The notes beneath the pieces were generated by a model. That model did not search any database. It was not told the DNA's origin and saw only the letters and a list, made by a program, of their open reading frames with translations. From an uncultured Akkermansia sp. (lineage in GTDB: Bacteria > Verrucomicrobiota > Verrucomicrobiia > Verrucomicrobiales > Akkermansiaceae), in assembly GCA_949296365.1 (NCBI GenBank), contig CASFPZ010000009.1, positions 1 to 64,000 of the forward strand: a stretch of DNA of 64,000 bases. The letters run 5' to 3'. Positions 61,325 to 64,000 of the stretch are shown here, one piece after another. A program made the position numbers and the translations under genes. Positions within the stretch are counted from its first letter, which is position 1. Each line of letters starts with the position of its first letter.

Positions 61325-62386
61325 TTACTTCGCGAGAGCACGGCGCTTTCGGACAGCTTCGGCAAGGGTTTCGAGTATTTCGACAGTTGTATCCCAGCTT
61401 ACGCATTGGTCTGTAATGCTTTGCCCGTATTCCATGTGATCGCTGATTTTCTGGGTGCCTTCTTTGATAAAGCTTTCAATCATGACGGAACAAATAGAGG
61501 TGTTGCCACCGGCAATTTGTTCAGCAATGTTAGCCGCAACAATCGGTTGATTTTTGTAATTCTTGTTAGAATTACCATGCGAAAGGTCAACCATGAGTTT
61601 GTTGGTAATACCGGCCTTTTGGAGTTTTTCCTCTGCTTCTTTGATATTTTCAGGGAAATAATTAGGCCCGTCGGTAGAACCGCGGAGGATGAGGTGGCAA
61701 GACTTATTACCAGACGTAGATACGATGGCAGAAACTCCCTGCTTGGTCACAGAAAGGAAACAATGTGGGCATGAGGCCGAAATCACAGCATCAATGGCAA
61801 TCTGCAAGCATCCGCTCGTGCCATTCTTGAAACCGACAGGCATCGACAAACCAGAAGCCAATTCGCGATGCACTTGGCTCTCCGTCGTACGAGCTCCGAT
61901 GGCTCCCCAGGAAATGAGGTCGGCAATGTACTGTGGCGTAATGACGTCGAGGAATTCAGTAGCAGCCGGCACCCCTAGATCGGCAATACGCAAGAGGAGT
62001 CCACGCGCCATGTGAAGACCTCGATTAATATCGTAAGAGCCATCGAGGAATGGATCATTGATCAGCCCCTTCCATCCAACGGTCGTTCTAGGTTTTTCAA
62101 AATAGACACGCATAATGATTGCCAAGTCATCTTTGAAACGCGACATCTGTTCTCGAAGGCGGGCTGCATAATCGACAGCTGCTTCAGGATCATGAATTGA
62201 ACATGGGCCTACCACTACAAGCAACCGATCATCCTTCCCCTCAATAATGTCATCTGCCGCCTTGCGCGTCTCGGTAATCAATTGCGTAATAGCAGGTGTG
62301 GCCGGATAGTCTTTAATCAAGATCGCCGGCGAAATCAAAGGCTGTATGTCGGTAATGCGAACGTCGTCTGTCTTAAACCAGTTCAT
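61325..62386 (-). CDS. 3-deoxy-7-phosphoheptulonate (DAHP) synthase, class I alpha
   Basis: A 353-residue enzyme that joins phosphoenolpyruvate and erythrose 4-phosphate at the head of the shikimate pathway. AroF/G/H-type features: LLVVVGPCSIHDP with the metal-binding cysteine, MRVYFEKPRTTVGWKGLINDP (PEP site), SWGAIGARTTESQ, GFKNGTSG, and MVDLSHGNSNKN. The N-terminal extension needed for feedback inhibition by aromatic amino acids is present. Which isozyme it equals cannot be told. It stands in its own unit with a terminator. Confidence 0.95.
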   Translation of the reverse strand: MNWFKTDDVRITDIQPLISPAILIKDYPATPAITQLITETRKAADDIIEGKDDRLLVVVGPCSIHDPEAAVDYAARLREQMSRFKDDLAIIMRVYFEKPRTTVGWKGLINDPFLDGSYDINRGLHMARGLLLRIADLGVPAATEFLDVITPQYIADLISWGAIGARTTESQVHRELASGLSMPVGFKNGTSGCLQIAIDAVISASCPHCFLSVTKQGVSAIVSTSGNKSCHLILRGSTDGPNYFPENIKEAEEKLQKAGITNKLMVDLSHGNSNKNYKNQPIVAANIAEQIAGGNTSICSVMIESFIKEGTQKISDHMEYGQSITDQCVSWDTTVEILETLAEAVRKRRALAK

Positions 62387-62544
62387 ATGTAGAATTGCTG
62401 TGTTCTTTTAATATACTCTCGGAAAGGAAAAAAGGCTGAATCGTCAGTCATGTCACATTTTCACGAATGATGACTTGTATTCTGCCTTCATGTCTTGTCT
62501 AATAAGTACCCCTTGCAGGGATAGAATCTTACACGAATTTTGCA

Positions 62545-62796
62545 ATGAAAGTAGAATTGGTTGAAAAAGCTTCAAAAATCATTACTGATCCGCAAATTTT
62601 AGTCAATGTCGTTTCAGCCCGCGTTCGTCAACTCAACCAGGGGCGGGCACCGCTTATTCCGACGACGCCCCATATGGGTTCTGCCGACATTGCCTTGACC
62701 GAGCTCATTGAAGGCAAATTAACATACGAAATACCACGGGAATCGGATCAGGAGGAAGGTGGAGAAGAAGAAGAAGATTTCCCGCAAGACTTCTAA
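62545..62796 (+). CDS. rpoZ: DNA-directed RNA polymerase omega subunit
   Basis: An 83-residue protein with the omega signature LVNVVSARVRQLNQG and the later ADIALTELIEGKLTYE (usual form: ALxEIxxGKI), ending in an acidic tail (QEEGGEEEEDF). Omega helps assemble the beta' subunit in RNA polymerase. It is transcribed in the same direction as smpB, 103 bases ahead. Confidence 0.9.
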   Translation: MKVELVEKASKIITDPQILVNVVSARVRQLNQGRAPLIPTTPHMGSADIALTELIEGKLTYEIPRESDQEEGGEEEEDFPQDF

Positions 62797-62899
62797 TCTG
62801 GTCACTATTGGCATCCAATTGTGCAATGGCCTTGCTTTTTTGATAAGGTCATGGTTGTTGTGCCAGCCAAGTTCGTGAGAGTTACCTGCACTTCAGGTC

Positions 62900-63379
62900 A
62901 TGGGAGTAAAAAAGAAACAGACCAATTCAGATATCGCGACCAACAAAAAGGCTCGCCGCGATTATGAGATTCTTGAGCAATTTGAATGCGGCATTGAGCT
63001 GAAGGGGACGGAAGTCAAATCGATTCGCGAGGGTCGGGTGAACATATCTGATGCTTTTGCTCGGGTTGAGCGAGGTCAGCTGCTCTTGTATGGGTGCGAT
63101 ATTCAGCCGTGGGAAACTGCTGGGGCTTTCTTTCAACACGAGGCCAAACGTACCCGGCGTTTGTTAATGCACAAAAAGGAAATCCTCAAACTTGAGCAGC
63201 ATCTTGCACAAAAAGGGTGCGCTCTCACCGCCCTCCGCATGTATTGGAAAAACCGCCGGGTCAAAATTGCCATTGGTCTTGGCAAAGGTAAAACGCATCG
63301 CGACCAGCGCTACGATCTCAAGGCTCGAGTTGAGATGCGCGAAGCTCAACGAGAAGTTGCTCGCTTCAACAGGCGATAA
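62900..63379 (+). CDS. smpB: SsrA-binding protein SmpB
   Basis: A 159-residue basic RNA-binding protein. The OB-fold segments NKKARRDYEILEQFECGIEL and GTEVKSIREGRVNISDAF are typical, as is the tmRNA-binding KRTRRLLMHKKEILKL, and the C-terminal tail GKGKTHRDQRYDLKAR needed in the decoding centre is present. It loads tmRNA onto stalled ribosomes. The ssrA gene is not in this window. Length is normal. Confidence 0.96.
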   Translation: MGVKKKQTNSDIATNKKARRDYEILEQFECGIELKGTEVKSIREGRVNISDAFARVERGQLLLYGCDIQPWETAGAFFQHEAKRTRRLLMHKKEILKLEQHLAQKGCALTALRMYWKNRRVKIAIGLGKGKTHRDQRYDLKARVEMREAQREVARFNRR

Positions 63380-63453
63380 TTTGCCAAAATCTTGACATTA
63401 CAAGGCAAGATCAGGAATCGAGAGGCGTTTGGGCGAGGCGTCCATTTTGTTGT

Positions 63454-64000
63454 TTAGAGGTCCCATTGCACGGGTAGCTCGATGATACCGCCTTTTTTAT
63501 CATCGTATTTCACGAAGCCGTGTTGGAGGCCGTACCTGTAAACATCGCGAGTGACTTTAACATCAAAACAACAATAACGCGCAATGTCCATCAAGAGATC
63601 GGGATTGCCATTTTTTTCGTATTCGGCCCACCACTTGAGAGCTTGTGTGCCAACGGCTGTTTTGGAATGGCCCAATGATGCGGCAGCAATCGAATCAAGC
63701 TTGAGACGAATGCCTGCGCGTTCTTCTATATCGCGACAGAGATCAAGATTACGGGTTGAGTCTTCCATGGTCCACATATCATAGCGCTGGAGGACACCGT
63801 AATCGAAATGCAAATGGTTGTACCCGACGACGAGATCGGCATGGCGGAGTTGGGCAATGAGGTCCATGACATCTTCTTCACGATAGATTCGATATTCGTC
63901 TAACGCAGAGGAAAATGTAACGCCAACGGACATGCGCATTTCCGCAGTATTGTGCCACCCGCCGACTTCAGCAGCGGATCGGCGAGTTTCCAGGTCGAAA
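63454..64000 (-). CDS. RNase H-fold DEDD 3'-5' exonuclease (partial, continues past the window)
   Basis: The frame is open from the window edge: it reads FDLETRRSAAEVGGWHN just before the first internal ATG (63939), so the true start is outside and about 180 residues are seen. DEDD exonuclease motifs: FDLET (Exo I), VVGYNHLHFDYGVL (Exo II), and ARYCCFDVKVTRD (Exo III, with an aspartate at the expected place). The end (GGIIELPVQWDL) is present. It may be a stand-alone nuclease or the end of a larger helicase-linked protein. It is convergent with smpB. Confidence 0.75.
   Translation of the reverse strand, partial: FDLETRRSAAEVGGWHNTAEMRMSVGVTFSSALDEYRIYREEDVMDLIAQLRHADLVVGYNHLHFDYGVLQRYDMWTMEDSTRNLDLCRDIEERAGIRLKLDSIAAASLGHSKTAVGTQALKWWAEYEKNGNPDLLMDIARYCCFDVKVTRDVYRYGLQHGFVKYDDKKGGIIELPVQWDL

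Noticed and set aside
1..64000. CRISPR arrays, prophage or integrated element
   Set aside because: No regularly spaced repeats, phage structural genes or full integrase were seen; the arm-like small proteins alone are not enough.

Overview
The window is about 50% GC and reads as chromosomal DNA of a Gram-negative, host-glycan-degrading member of Verrucomicrobiota, most like the Akkermansia lineage. This is inferred from the combination of secreted glycoside hydrolases (GH2, GH95, two GH29, GH27), a 3136-residue autotransporter built of autotransporter-associated beta-strand repeats, a haem/FGE-type fusion protein of the kind seen in the PVC group, an N-acetylhexosamine 1-kinase, and the weak Shine-Dalgarno signals. 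No 16S gene is present, so the assignment rests on gene content only.

Layout. 1-3.3 kb: tRNA-Glu, then (minus strand) a copper P-type ATPase followed by two tandemly duplicated HMA metallochaperone genes. 3.4-9.2 kb: GH2 glycosidase, a von Willebrand A protein, a phospholipid-methyltransferase-like membrane protein and an LTA-synthase-type membrane phosphoglycerol transferase. 9.3-19.4 kb: a tight operon GH95 - GH29 - large secreted dihaem beta-propeller/FGE-like fusion, followed by a secreted YD-like repeat protein. 19.7-24.3 kb: recG, lipoprotein amidase, a DUF2264 protein and a broken AAA/DUF4143 ATPase. 24.3-29.1 kb: enoyl reductase, rpmB, two paralogous small integrase-arm-like proteins and recA, bracketed by two 393-bp MITE-like elements with matching inverted ends and separate 9-bp target duplications. 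29.6-36.1 kb: GH29 - Tat-exported Gfo/Idh/MocA oxidoreductase - ActA pentahaem cytochrome - ActB iron-sulfur protein, ending abruptly without actC-F and next to a relic of a MITE-like end. 36.2-45.6 kb: the giant autotransporter, with an A13 tract upstream. 45.9-64 kb: mostly core genes (pssA, alaS, rnr, argH, obgE, a DAHP synthase, rpoZ, smpB, a partial DEDD exonuclease) interleaved with an SGNH esterase-like gene, a prepilin, a glucosaminidase-like protein, GH27 and a NahK-type kinase.

How the genes fit together. The fucosidases, GH2, GH27, SGNH esterase-like protein and HexNAc 1-kinase suit removal and use of mucin-type sugars. The most unusual theme is that both fucosidase loci run directly into exported c-type cytochromes (a dihaem propeller/FGE fusion in one, ActA/ActB behind a Tat-exported sugar-oxidoreductase-like protein in the other). 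This may mean periplasmic redox chemistry is coupled to fucoside breakdown, but that is inference from gene order. The other clear novelty is the 393-bp MITE family, whose ends, length and target duplications can be read directly from the sequence.
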